64,000 bases of DNA from Natrialba sp. SSL1. Its GTDB lineage: Archaea; Halobacteriota; Halobacteria; Halobacteriales; Natrialbaceae. Shown here one piece after another: positions 45,245-54,806 of the stretch. The notes under the pieces are model-generated. The model was given only the letters and a program-made list of their open reading frames with translations, did not search any database and was not told the origin of the DNA. The position numbers and the translations under genes were made by a program. The stretch lies in contig NZ_MASN01000001.1 in the NCBI RefSeq assembly GCF_001861355.1, positions 1-64,000 on the forward strand. The letters run 5' to 3'. Positions within the stretch are counted from its first letter, which is position 1. Each line of letters begins with the position of its first letter.

Positions 45245-46955
45245 CCTGCTCACCGCCGTCTCGATCATGTTCATCGTCACCGGTCCGTTCTTGCTCGTGG
45301 CCAATCGATACGATCTGCCGACGGTGCCGTTTTTCATCCTCGCGGGCATCGCCGCCGGCTTCGGGCTGGATGCGTTCGGTATCCCTGACGAGCTCACTCT
45401 CGAAATCGCCCAGTACGGTATCGCGTTGCTCGTCTTTTCCTTCGGTGTCGGTATCGATATCTCCGCTGTCCGCTCGGTGATCTGGGACAGTGAACTCGCC
45501 GCGCTTGCCCAGATTCTCGTCGTCGGTTCAGTCGGGTACGCACTGAGCGTTGCACTCGGTGTTACGCCCAGTGAGGGGATCTACGTCGGCATTGCGGCGG
45601 CGCTCTCGTCGACGATCGTCGGACGCGGGCTGGTACAAACGGACATTCAGTCACGCCTCGTCCGCGGTCGGCTTTCGAACTCGATCCAGTTCGTTCAGGA
45701 TCTGTTCGCGATCCTGCTCGTGCTTGTCCTCGGAACCGGACTCGGCACAGGAACGGTCGGGGCCGGTCCGGTCGCGATGGCCGTCGGATACGGGCTCGCG
45801 CTGATCGCAGCCGCCTTCCTCGTCAATCGGTATCTGTTCGACGCCATCGGCCGACTCGCCGGCGACTCGGACGAACTCATGATTCTCGGCGTCGTCTCGC
45901 TGCTCGCGGCGTTCGTCGGCGCAGCCCAGTCTGCCGACATCTCGATCATCGTCGGTGCGTTCGCCGCCGGTCTCGCGATCCGACACGATCCGATCGAGTA
46001 TCTCGGCCTGTTCAACGGACTCGAGTCGGTCCGTGATTTCTTCGTCGCGATCTTCTTCGTGACGGTCGGTGCGCTCATCACGTTCCCGTTCGTCGAAGCC
46101 GCCTGGGACGAATCCGTCGGCAAACTCCTCGTCGCGGGGGGGATCGTCGTGCTGACGGCGGTCGTGAAGCCGGCGATCACGACGGCGGTCTTGCTGTTCA
46201 GAGGCTACGAGCGACGGACAGCGACGCTCACCGCCATCAGCATCGATCAGGTCAGCGAGTTCGCGCTGATCATCGCAATCCAGGCGCTGTTGCTGGGGCA
46301 AATCTCTGAGACGCTGTTCGATGCGATCATCCTCGCCGCTGCGGTGACGATGGTCACCTCGAGTCTGAGCCAACGCTACGACGAACAGCTCTACCGCGCG
46401 CTCGTGAACCGTGGGCTGCTCCCGAGTGCACACGGCAAAATTGACGCGTGGAGCGATGTCCCGGATGATCTCTCCGATCACGTCATCATCGTCGGCTACG
46501 GTCGCCAGGGGAAGCGACTGGCCCAGACCTGTGACGACCTCGACCAGCCGTACGTCGTCGTGGAGAACGATCCGGCACGCCGGGAGACGGTCGCGGCGGA
46601 GTCTGACGCCGTGGTCGTCGGCGATGCAATGGAGAGCTACACCTGGGAGAAAGCGAACGTCGAGGACGCCCGGATCATCCTCTCGACGGTCGCGTCAAAG
46701 CCCGTCTCCAGACGGCTGCTCTCCTACAATTTCGACGCCGACATCGTGCTGCGGGCGACCGACCAGTCGGAGGCGCGGACCCTGCTTGAGTCCGGTGCCC
46801 TCTACGTCAGCGTCTCGGAACTGCTCGCTGGCCAGCAACTCGCCGAACACGTCGAGGCGCTCCTCGAGGGCGACCTGACCGCTGCGGATCTTCGCGAAGA
46901 ACGGCAGGCTGATCTGGCGTTGCGTGCAGATGTGATTCAGCACCACCTCCAGTAA
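45237..46955 (+). CDS. CPA2 cation/proton antiporter, second gene of pair 1
   Basis: A 572-residue antiporter. The membrane domain begins LLTAVSIMFIVTGPFLLVAN and holds SIQFVQDLFAILLV and QVSEFALIIAIQALLLGQISETLF. The C-terminal TrkA-N domain has the canonical HVIIVGYGRQGKRLA motif, so it can bind NAD(H) or a related nucleotide. It overlaps the preceding gene in ATGAGTGA, so the two subunits are made coupled, presumably as a hetero-oligomer. Converges with pair 2, whose last gene stops 101 bp further. Confidence 0.9.
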   Translation: MSDLLTAVSIMFIVTGPFLLVANRYDLPTVPFFILAGIAAGFGLDAFGIPDELTLEIAQYGIALLVFSFGVGIDISAVRSVIWDSELAALAQILVVGSVGYALSVALGVTPSEGIYVGIAAALSSTIVGRGLVQTDIQSRLVRGRLSNSIQFVQDLFAILLVLVLGTGLGTGTVGAGPVAMAVGYGLALIAAAFLVNRYLFDAIGRLAGDSDELMILGVVSLLAAFVGAAQSADISIIVGAFAAGLAIRHDPIEYLGLFNGLESVRDFFVAIFFVTVGALITFPFVEAAWDESVGKLLVAGGIVVLTAVVKPAITTAVLLFRGYERRTATLTAISIDQVSEFALIIAIQALLLGQISETLFDAIILAAAVTMVTSSLSQRYDEQLYRALVNRGLLPSAHGKIDAWSDVPDDLSDHVIIVGYGRQGKRLAQTCDDLDQPYVVVENDPARRETVAAESDAVVVGDAMESYTWEKANVEDARIILSTVASKPVSRRLLSYNFDADIVLRATDQSEARTLLESGALYVSVSELLAGQQLAEHVEALLEGDLTAADLREERQADLALRADVIQHHLQ

Positions 46956-47056
46956 CAGTAACGGGACTGTATCGATAGCGACATTCCTTCTATCGAAACC
47001 ACAGCAAGGTTCGGATGTCGGACCTGCCGCCGGATTCGGATTCTGTCTTCGCCTGT

Positions 47057-48739
47057 TCAGATGCGTTCGTTGCGACTCGCGAATCCGTAGCGCTCGAGTG
47101 TCTCGAACATCTCGAGGTGCTGTTGTCTGACCGCGTCGGCGTCACCCTCGTCGGCTTCGATGGTGTCGACAACATCGTCCAGTTGGTCGCCGGCGAGTAC
47201 GTTGGGGACACTCACGTAGGTCGCGCCGTCGTCGAGCAGGTCACGCGCCTCAGCAGAGGTACCGGCGCGGAGGATCACGTCGGCGTCGGTGTCGATATCG
47301 AGGACCGCCTCGGAGACGAGACTGTGATCGACAGTCGAGACCACGAGCGAGGCGTCTTCGACGGCCGCCTTCTCCCAGGGATAGACAGATAGCGCGTCTC
47401 CGAAGACGTAGTTGCGACACTCCGTTTGAATATCGTCCCAGAGGACGGGGTCGTTCTCGATGACGACGTAGTCGATGTCGCGTCGCTCGCAGGTTTCGAC
47501 GAGTCGCCGCCCCTGTCGCCCGTACCCGACGACGACGATGTGGTCGGTCAGCCCCTCGGAGACGTCGCTTCGGTCGTCGATCTTTCTGGTCTGGCGGCCC
47601 GCGACGACTCGTTCGACGATCGATCGATAGACCGGTTCCTCGTATCGTCTGGCGACCGACGTCAGGATCATCGTCGCCGCCGCAGCGAGGATGATTCCCT
47701 CGAACAGCGTCTCAGAGATGGCCCCGAGTAACAGCGCCTCGATCGCGATAACGAGCGAGAGCTCGCTCACCTGATTGAGACTCGAACTCGAGAGGAACGC
47801 GGTTCGGACGTCGTACCCCTCGAAGACGAACGCGAGCGTCATCACGAGCGGGTTGACGAAGAGGACGAGGGCAGTGAGCGTGGCCCCGATGACGAACACG
47901 TCGAAGCTCGGAATCGTGACGAGCGAGCCGAGCGTGACGAAGAAGATAGCGACGAAGAAGTCACGGATGGAGGCGATACCGTTGCGGACACCGAGCGAGG
48001 AGACGTCGTCGCTGCGGATCGCGATGCCGGCGGCGAACGCGCCAACGACGGCCGAGAGGCCGGCGAGTTCGGCACCGGCGAGGAAGGCGATGAGGATGGA
48101 GATACTCCCCATCATGACGAGTTCGTCGGAGTCGCCGGCGAGGCGAACGAGCAGCGGAAAACCGTGGCGATAGACGAGCATCGAGGCGAGCAACAGGAGG
48201 ACGGCGAAGCCGATCTGTGAGGTGACGAGCGTCGTCGTGTACTGGTCTGCAGAGAGGATGACGATCAGTCCGATCGCGAGCAGGTCGTCGAAGAAATGTA
48301 CCGACGAGGCGAGTCGGCCGTGGACGAGGTTGTTCCGAATCTCCTGTTCGAGCACCTCGGAGCCCACGATCGTCGAACTGAGCGTCGCCGCAATCGCGAA
48401 GTAGACGGCGTTCTCGGTGCCGAAGCCGAACAGCGTGGCGACGACGAACGCGATCGGCCCCACGACGATCAGTTGCGTGCCAGCAGCCGTTTCTGCGTCC
48501 CGAAGCACCGCTTGCACCGAGCTGAAATCGAACCGGTACCCGAACGTGAACACGAGGAACGCGATGCCCCACTGTGCGAGTTCGATCAACTGGTCCTGAG
48601 CGACGAGTTCGCCGGCCCCGATGACGAACCCCGCGAGCAGGTAGAACGGTACCGGCGACAGCGATAGCTGATTCGCAATCAGCAAGAACAAGCCGGCCGC
48701 GATGAACACGATCGCGAGCGAGGTGATCAGATCAGTCAT
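47057..48739 (-). CDS. CPA2 cation/proton antiporter, second gene of pair 2
   Basis: A 560-residue antiporter related to the protein at 45237-46955. It begins DLITSLAIVFIAAGLFLLIANQLSLSPVPFYLLAG, and the exchange motif is SVHFFDDLLAIGLI (Asp-Asp rather than Gln-Asp). QVSELSLVIAIEALLLGAISETLF follows, and the TrkA-N motif HIVVVGYGRQGRRLVE is intact. ATG 48739 gives the same 8-nt overlap as the other pairs; ATG 48745 and GTG 48748 are possible. Confidence 0.88.
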   Translation of the reverse strand: MTDLITSLAIVFIAAGLFLLIANQLSLSPVPFYLLAGFVIGAGELVAQDQLIELAQWGIAFLVFTFGYRFDFSSVQAVLRDAETAAGTQLIVVGPIAFVVATLFGFGTENAVYFAIAATLSSTIVGSEVLEQEIRNNLVHGRLASSVHFFDDLLAIGLIVILSADQYTTTLVTSQIGFAVLLLLASMLVYRHGFPLLVRLAGDSDELVMMGSISILIAFLAGAELAGLSAVVGAFAAGIAIRSDDVSSLGVRNGIASIRDFFVAIFFVTLGSLVTIPSFDVFVIGATLTALVLFVNPLVMTLAFVFEGYDVRTAFLSSSSLNQVSELSLVIAIEALLLGAISETLFEGIILAAAATMILTSVARRYEEPVYRSIVERVVAGRQTRKIDDRSDVSEGLTDHIVVVGYGRQGRRLVETCERRDIDYVVIENDPVLWDDIQTECRNYVFGDALSVYPWEKAAVEDASLVVSTVDHSLVSEAVLDIDTDADVILRAGTSAEARDLLDDGATYVSVPNVLAGDQLDDVVDTIEADEGDADAVRQQHLEMFETLERYGFASRNERI

Positions 48740-50468
48740 CGTCATCACCTCCCTGCTGGCGAGACGGGTCCGACGGTGCAGACTGTGCCCCGTCTCCGCG
48801 TTCGATACGGATGATGTCGTCCGCGATTGACCGCTCGAACGCCTCCCGGTCAGTGACGTACTGTTCGATGTACTCGCTCAGCCGTTCTGCAGTCAGGTAC
48901 GTACTCATGATGACGTAGGCTGCACCCCGGTCGTAGAGTTCGCGCGCGTCGTCGATTCGCTCCGCCTCGACGAAGACCGTCGCGTCGTCCGGGGCCTCCT
49001 CGAGTAGCGCCTTGTTCACCTCGGGCTGGACGGTCGAACTCAAAACGAAGGCAGCGTCCTTGAGGTTCGCCTCCTTGCGGATTTCGCCGTGGCGGAAGTC
49101 GCCGTAGATGGAGTCGTACTGGCCCTCCGCTTCCAGCGATTCGATGTGATCCGTTTGCCGGTCGATGATGACGACATCGCCGTACTCGTCTTCGAGTCTC
49201 GGCAGCACGCGTTCAGTGATTTCGTCGTAGCCGATCGCGATGACGTGATCCGAGTGGGACTCGAGTTCGACGTCGTCCTTGTCTTCGGACTCGAACCGTT
49301 CGAACCAGGGCTGGACGCGGTCGTAGATGGTGTGGTTGTAGCTGATGATGTACGTCGAGAGGCTCATCGTCAGCAGTGCCATCAGGCTGAGGTAGCCGAG
49401 TACGTCGGTTTCGATGAAGTCCTGCGTGACTGCGAGCGCGCCGACGACCAGCGAGAACTCGCTGACCTGGACCATGTTGATCGAGCCGAGGAACGACGTT
49501 CCGACGCTGAATCCCTCGCGGTCGATCAGGTAGAACATGATCCAGAAGTTGCCGACCATCAGGATTGCGGAGGCGACGATCGCTTCGAGCCAGTAGGCGG
49601 TCAGATCGTCCGCCGCGAGCTGCAGGCCGATACTCGCGAAGAAGACGAGGATGAAGAAGTCCGTGATCGGCGTGATCCGGTCCTCGAGTTCCTTACTGTA
49701 GGGAAGCTGTGCGATGCTGATCCCGGCGAGGAACGCGCCGACTTCGAGCGAGAGGTCAAAGTATTCGGAGATGGCGATGAAGAGGAACGCCCACGCGATG
49801 GCGACGATGAGGAAGACGTCCTTGTTGTCCGCGATGCGCCGGAACAGTCGCGGGAGGAGATAACGCGAAGAGGCAATGGAGAAGACACCGATGAAGGTCA
49901 TCATGACGGCAATGACGCCGAGTGTGGTTGCGATTTCGCTCGCGCTACCGAGTTCCTCGGCACTGAGCAGTGCGAGGACGACGACGAGGTAGATGTCCTG
50001 AACGATGAGGACGCCAACGTCGATTTTGCCCGGGAGCGAGGTGATCTCGTCCTTGTCGGTGAGGATCTTGACGATGATCGGCGTCGCGCCGAAGACGGTG
50101 GCCAGCGCGATGATGGCGACTTCGGTGGGATCGAAGCCGAGCGCCCACGCGACTGCCAGCGCCAGCGCCGTCTGCAGGATCGTCTGCCAGACGGCAATGT
50201 TGACGATCGGGCGTAAGATCTCCCGAATGTCGTCGAAGCGCATCTTCATCCCGAGCAAGAACAGCAGGAAGCCGAGCCCGAGTTCGGCCATGAGTTCGAC
50301 GAGTCCCTCCTCGGTGACGATGTCGAACATCACGGGGCCGAGAATGAGCCCGGTTAGAATGTACGCGATGATCGTCGGCTGCCCGAACTGCCGGGCGATG
50401 ACGCCGATCGTCGTCGCCGTCACTATAATAATCGCAAAGTCGGCAGCGAGGGCGATTTCACTCATCAA
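48732..50468 (-). CDS. CPA2 cation/proton antiporter, first gene of pair 2
   Basis: A 578-residue relative of the protein at 43397-45244: ADFAIIIVTATTIGVIARQFGQPTIIAYILTGLILGP, exchange motif LIVQDIYLVVVL, and QVSEFSLVVGALAV. The TrkA-N strand reads HVIAIGYDEITERVLPRL, so the GxGxxG motif is altered to GYDEIT. The C-terminus is acidic. Its stop overlaps the second gene's start (ATGACTGA on the minus strand). Confidence 0.9.
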   Translation of the reverse strand: MMSEIALAADFAIIIVTATTIGVIARQFGQPTIIAYILTGLILGPVMFDIVTEEGLVELMAELGLGFLLFLLGMKMRFDDIREILRPIVNIAVWQTILQTALALAVAWALGFDPTEVAIIALATVFGATPIIVKILTDKDEITSLPGKIDVGVLIVQDIYLVVVLALLSAEELGSASEIATTLGVIAVMMTFIGVFSIASSRYLLPRLFRRIADNKDVFLIVAIAWAFLFIAISEYFDLSLEVGAFLAGISIAQLPYSKELEDRITPITDFFILVFFASIGLQLAADDLTAYWLEAIVASAILMVGNFWIMFYLIDREGFSVGTSFLGSINMVQVSEFSLVVGALAVTQDFIETDVLGYLSLMALLTMSLSTYIISYNHTIYDRVQPWFERFESEDKDDVELESHSDHVIAIGYDEITERVLPRLEDEYGDVVIIDRQTDHIESLEAEGQYDSIYGDFRHGEIRKEANLKDAAFVLSSTVQPEVNKALLEEAPDDATVFVEAERIDDARELYDRGAAYVIMSTYLTAERLSEYIEQYVTDREAFERSIADDIIRIERGDGAQSAPSDPSRQQGGDDDD

Positions 50469-50603
50469 AAATCCAGCTCGGATGGGCTTTCGTGTATCCG
50501 ACCTTTATGCGTTGTTGTCCGTTGTCACTGGCCCTTCCGCCATTCTTGGCAAATTTTGCAGGATGGCCGTGTCCTCCTACTCCGACAGTGTCCCACTTGT
50601 CCC

Positions 50604-52262
50604 TTACTCCGATCCCATCTCGGCTCGCTCTCGATCATGGCCTCGCTCAACGAACTCCTCGCGCGAAATCTCTCCTTCGAGAACCGCCACGAGATCGTCG
50701 CCGACCCGTTCGGCCGCAAGCACGTCCGGATAGATCACGCCGCTCGCCCCGCGCTCGCTACACTCGGCCGCCTGTTCAGTCGTGTCGACACGGACGATGC
50801 GCGGCACGTCCGTCTCGAGTCCGGCCACCGCTTTGGCCCGTGCCTGCCGCGGTGTGAGCGCAACGACGAGCGCAGCCTCCTCGAGCTGAGCCTGTTTCCA
50901 GACCTGCTCGTTCAGCACGTCGCCGTAGACGTAGTTCTCGCAGGCCTCCCGGATCTCGTCGTACAGCGCCGGATTGTCCTCGATGACGAGCAGCGGTCGC
51001 TCTCGCTCGTGGGCCGTACTCGAGTCCACCAGTTCGCGCCCGCCGTGTTCGAAGTCGACGACGATGACGTGATTCGAGAGGTCGTCGGAAACCTGCGTTC
51101 GCTTCCCGACGGACTCACCGAGCGCGCTGACGACGCCGCGCTCGCGGAGCCAGCGGTTGATCGACTCGGCGTGTCGACCGGTGGACGCCGCCAAGAGCAT
51201 CGTAATCGCGGCGGTGAGGATGATCGCCTCGAAAACGGGGGCGGCGATCTGCTCCGCCGCCAGCGCCTCGATCGCGATGAAGAGGCTGAAGATACTCACC
51301 TGGTCGAGCGTGAGGCCGGTCAGCACGGCCGTGCGACCGTCGAAGCCGGTCCGCAGGAGCAACGCAGCGGCGAGCAGCGGGTTGAGTACGACGATGGCGA
51401 CCAGGAGGACGAGCGTGTAGCCGATCGACTCGAGTCCCGGGAGCGTCAGCAACGCGCCGAGCGTGACGAAGAAGATCGGCGAGAAGAAGTCCTCGAGGTC
51501 GTCGACGGTGTCTACGAGTTCGAGTGAATGTGGGTAGTCGTCGGCGACGGCGATGCCGGCGGCGAACGCGCCGACGACGATCGAGAGGGTTGCCGCCTCG
51601 GCGAGGGCGATGAAGCCGACGACGAAGGCGATGCCGATGAGCATCATCACTTCCGAGTCACCCCGAAGGCGGGCTGTCAACCGGTGGAAGACAGCGTACC
51701 GGATGATGAGCGCGAGCGCGAGAATGCCGCCAGCGGCGGCGAACTGTTCGACGGCTGGCGTCGCCGCGTAGACGAACGCGCTCAGCGAGAGCACGATGAG
51801 CACGCCAAGTACGTCCTCGGTGAAGTGGATCGACTCGGCGAGTCTGGCGTACGTCGGCCGGGTGTCGGCTGCGCTGTCGAGATAACTGGTCGCGACGAGC
51901 GACGAACTCAGTGCGGCGGCGACGCCGAGGTAAACGGCGTTGGTCGCGTCGAGGCCGAACACGAGTCCCGCACCGACGGCCAGACCGCCGACGACCGCGA
52001 CCTGGACGATGCTGACGGCGACGCTGATTCGACCCGTCGAACGGACGGCACCGAGGTCGACGTGGATCCCGAACAGGAACACGAGGAAGGCGACGCCCCA
52101 CTGGGCGAGGTCGAGCAACTGCGACTCGTCGATGACGACGCCGACGAGAACGCCGGCGAGCAGGTAGAACGGAATCACCGGCAACGATCGCTGTGCGGCG
52201 ACGACCAGAAGCACTGCCGCGATGCCGAAGATGAGCGTCAGCGCGAACAGAACGTCATACAT
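50604..52262 (-). CDS. CPA2 cation/proton antiporter, second gene of pair 3
   Basis: A 552-residue antiporter of the second-gene type: MYDVLFALTLIFGIAAVLLVVAAQ, exchange motif SIHFTEDVLGVLIV (Glu-Asp) and QVSIFSLFIAIEALA, where the usual Glu after Ser is replaced by Ile. Its TrkA-N strand is HVIVVDFEHGGRELVD, so unlike the other two second genes it has lost GxGxxG. ATG 52262 gives an 8-nt overlap with the upstream gene. Confidence 0.88.
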   Translation of the reverse strand: MYDVLFALTLIFGIAAVLLVVAAQRSLPVIPFYLLAGVLVGVVIDESQLLDLAQWGVAFLVFLFGIHVDLGAVRSTGRISVAVSIVQVAVVGGLAVGAGLVFGLDATNAVYLGVAAALSSSLVATSYLDSAADTRPTYARLAESIHFTEDVLGVLIVLSLSAFVYAATPAVEQFAAAGGILALALIIRYAVFHRLTARLRGDSEVMMLIGIAFVVGFIALAEAATLSIVVGAFAAGIAVADDYPHSLELVDTVDDLEDFFSPIFFVTLGALLTLPGLESIGYTLVLLVAIVVLNPLLAAALLLRTGFDGRTAVLTGLTLDQVSIFSLFIAIEALAAEQIAAPVFEAIILTAAITMLLAASTGRHAESINRWLRERGVVSALGESVGKRTQVSDDLSNHVIVVDFEHGGRELVDSSTAHERERPLLVIEDNPALYDEIREACENYVYGDVLNEQVWKQAQLEEAALVVALTPRQARAKAVAGLETDVPRIVRVDTTEQAAECSERGASGVIYPDVLAAERVGDDLVAVLEGEISREEFVERGHDRERAEMGSE

Positions 52263-54051
52263 CGGTCTCACCTCCGTTTTCGTCGTTTCGTCGATCCCGT
52301 TCCTCGTCGCGGTGGCGAGTTCGATCCCGGCCGTCGTCGCGACTGGTCGACGCCGGATCGACTGACTCGTTCGCCCGCAGCGTCTCGCTTCGCGCTCGCT
52401 CCGACAGTTCTGCCAGCCGCTGGTCGAACGCCTCGCGGTCGTCGAACGTTGCGAGCAACTCGGCGAGTTCAGTGCCGACGAGCCCAGCGGTCTCGACGAC
52501 ATAGTCTGCGCCGTGGTCGCGAAGCCGCTGGGCCGACGCTTCGGTGGTCGTTCGTACGATCGAGATCGTCTCGGGCGTCTCCTCGACCAGCCGCCGGTTG
52601 ACGTCGTCCCGCGTAGCGACGCTCACGAGCACGTCCGCCTCGGCGACGTTCGCCTCCTGTCTGATCTCGCCGTGTCTGGCGTTCCCGAAGATGAACTCGT
52701 GGTCGCCTTCGGCAAGTTCCTCGACGTACTCCGCACCGTCCTCGACGATGACCACGTCCTCGACGGCGTCCTCGAGTAGCGTCGCGAGCTCTGCGGTAAA
52801 CCGATTGTAACCGACGATGACGGCGTGGTCCTCGTACTCCACGGGATCGGCTTCGATCGTGTCCTCGCGCTCGAACCGCGAAAGGAACGGTTCGACTCGA
52901 TCGAAGATTTCCCGGTTGTATCGCACGTAGTACGTCGAAATCGGCATCGTCACGAGGGCCATCAGGCTGAGAAAGCCGAGAATCCCTTCCTCGACGAACC
53001 CCTCGTTGACCGCGAGCGCCCCGAGGACGACGGAGAACTCGCTCACCTGCAACATCGAGATGGTGCCGAGGAACGAGGTCTCCATGTCGAAGCGCTGGCT
53101 GTAGAACAGCCCGAAAACGATGCCGAAGTTGATCACGAGCAAGGCCGCACAGGCGAGTAGTGCCTCCTGCCAGTAGGCGAGCAACTGGCCGCGCTCCATC
53201 TGCAACGCGATGCTCGCGAAGAAGACGGCGATGAAGAAGTTCGTCGCCGGCCGCATCCGCTCTTTGAGCTCCGTGCTGTAGGGCAGCTGTGCCAGCGAGA
53301 GGCCCGCGATGAACGCGCCCAGCTCGACCGATAACTCGAGTGCCTCCGCGGCGAAGATGAAGACAAACGCCCAGGCGATACCGACGGTGAACAGCGTGCT
53401 CTTGTTTGCGGCGCTCGCCCGCAACAGTGACGGAAGGACGTATTTGCTGGCGGCGTAGGCGACGAGGCCGATGGCGACCATCAGGATGAGCACCCGGCCG
53501 ATGCTCGTGGCGATCTCGGCGGTGTCGTCGACGGTACCGACGGTGAGGATGGCGAGCGCCAGCACGAGGTAGATGTCCTGGAAGATGAGGATACCGACGT
53601 CTGCCTTGCCGTACAGCGTCTTGAGGTCGCCCTTGTCGCCGAGTACCTTGACGATGATCGGCGTCGCGCCGAACGTGGTGGCGAGTGCGAGCATCAGCGA
53701 TTGAAAGAGTGTGAACCCGAGGGCGAGCGCGACTGCGGTCGAGGCGATTGCCTGCAACACCGCCTGGCCGACGGCGATCACGCCGACCGGGCGCATGATC
53801 TCCCGGATATCGTCGAACCGCATCTCGATGCCGAGCAAGAAGAGCAGGAAGCCAAGCCCGAGTTCGGAGAGGATCTCGATCAGTTGGTCCTCGCCGACGA
53901 TGCCGAGTCCGATCGGCCCGACGACGACACCGGTCAGGATGTAGGCGACGATCGTGGGCTGGCCGGTCAGTCTGGCGGCGTAGCTGAGGACGGCGGCAGC
54001 GACGATGAGCAACGCGAAGTCCGTCGCGAGTGCGATTCCACCGAGCGACAT
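52255..54051 (-). CDS. CPA2 cation/proton antiporter, first gene of pair 3
   Basis: A 598-residue antiporter of the first-gene type: TDFALLIVAAAVLSYAARLTGQPTIVAYILTGVVVGP, exchange motif LIFQDIYLVLAL, and QVSEFSVVLGALAV. The TrkA-N strand HAVIVGYNRFTAELATLL again lacks GxGxxG. The C-terminal 60 residues are Arg/Asp-rich and low-complexity (TSRDDGRDRTRHRDEERDRR). Overlaps pair 3's second gene as ATGTATGA on the minus strand. Confidence 0.9.
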   Translation of the reverse strand: MSLGGIALATDFALLIVAAAVLSYAARLTGQPTIVAYILTGVVVGPIGLGIVGEDQLIEILSELGLGFLLFLLGIEMRFDDIREIMRPVGVIAVGQAVLQAIASTAVALALGFTLFQSLMLALATTFGATPIIVKVLGDKGDLKTLYGKADVGILIFQDIYLVLALAILTVGTVDDTAEIATSIGRVLILMVAIGLVAYAASKYVLPSLLRASAANKSTLFTVGIAWAFVFIFAAEALELSVELGAFIAGLSLAQLPYSTELKERMRPATNFFIAVFFASIALQMERGQLLAYWQEALLACAALLVINFGIVFGLFYSQRFDMETSFLGTISMLQVSEFSVVLGALAVNEGFVEEGILGFLSLMALVTMPISTYYVRYNREIFDRVEPFLSRFEREDTIEADPVEYEDHAVIVGYNRFTAELATLLEDAVEDVVIVEDGAEYVEELAEGDHEFIFGNARHGEIRQEANVAEADVLVSVATRDDVNRRLVEETPETISIVRTTTEASAQRLRDHGADYVVETAGLVGTELAELLATFDDREAFDQRLAELSERARSETLRANESVDPASTSRDDGRDRTRHRDEERDRRNDENGGETDV

Positions 54052-54227
54052 GATCGAGAGCTAGCAGTAGCCGACGGGTGCGATCGGACCACACCGAGTC
54101 CCACGACGGTTCCGACGGCCGAGCACCTGAAACAGCCTCTGTCGCACCCAGCTACCTCGTCCCATCGGAAAAGCGTTCGCGCTGCACGCATGCGCCGATA
54201 ACACCTGGTCTACCAGTCAGCCAGTGA

Positions 54228-54596
54228 CTACTCGAGTAACCCCTCGACTAGCAACTCCGCCGAGGAGAGGTTGGTCGCGAGCGGAACGTCGTGGACGTCA
54301 CAGATCCGCAACAGTGCAGAGATGTCCGGCTCGTGGGGTTGGGCGCGGAGCGGGTCGCGCAGGAAGACGATACCGTCGAGTTCGTCCGCGGCGACTTCGC
54401 CGCCGATCATCAGGTCGCCGCCGTAGGGGCCGGACTCCTTGCGCTCGACCTCGAGATTGGTTTCCTCCTGGAGTCGTTTGCCGGTCGTCCCGGTCGCGAC
54501 GAGGTCGCAGTCGGTGAGTGTCGGCTCGTAGCGGGTGGCGAACTCGATCAGTGTGGGTTTCTTCTCGTCGTGAGCGATCAGTGCGATGCGGCCCAT
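54228..54596 (-). CDS. mgsA: Methylglyoxal synthase
   Basis: A 122-residue enzyme converting dihydroxyacetone phosphate to methylglyoxal and phosphate. Family motifs: [32 protein letters not shown] (phosphate-binding TTG), [11 protein letters not shown] and [17 protein letters not shown], which carries the catalytic Asp. Length matches the family. The neighbouring divergent gene is a glyoxalase-like protein, so synthesis and removal of methylglyoxal may be balanced by this pair. Confidence 0.93.
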   Translation of the reverse strand: MGRIALIAHDEKKPTLIEFATRYEPTLTDCDLVATGTTGKRLQEETNLEVERKESGPYGGDLMIGGEVAADELDGIVFLRDPLRAQPHEPDISALLRICDVHDVPLATNLSSAELLVEGLLE

Positions 54597-54806
54597 ACGG
54601 CGTGGTCGACCGCTTGACGGGTAAGTCGCTCACTCGCATGTGAGCGGTCTAGGTAGATGTGATTGCTCTGGGTAGGTGTGACTAATGTGACTGATTCGGG
54701 TAGCTGTGACTGGCTCGACGTACTGTGATAGACCCGCGTGCGTCGAACGCGGGGACGGCAACGACGGAGGCGAACGTTTTTCCGCACGGGCTGTCCGGCT
54801 TTCGCT

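Noticed and set aside
49089-50216. 375-codon plus-strand Asp/Arg-rich frame
   Set aside because: Antisense shadow of a membrane antiporter gene.
52469-54094. 541-codon minus-strand Arg-rich open frame
   Set aside because: Shadow of the pair 3 antiporter in another frame; composition is not haloarchaeal.
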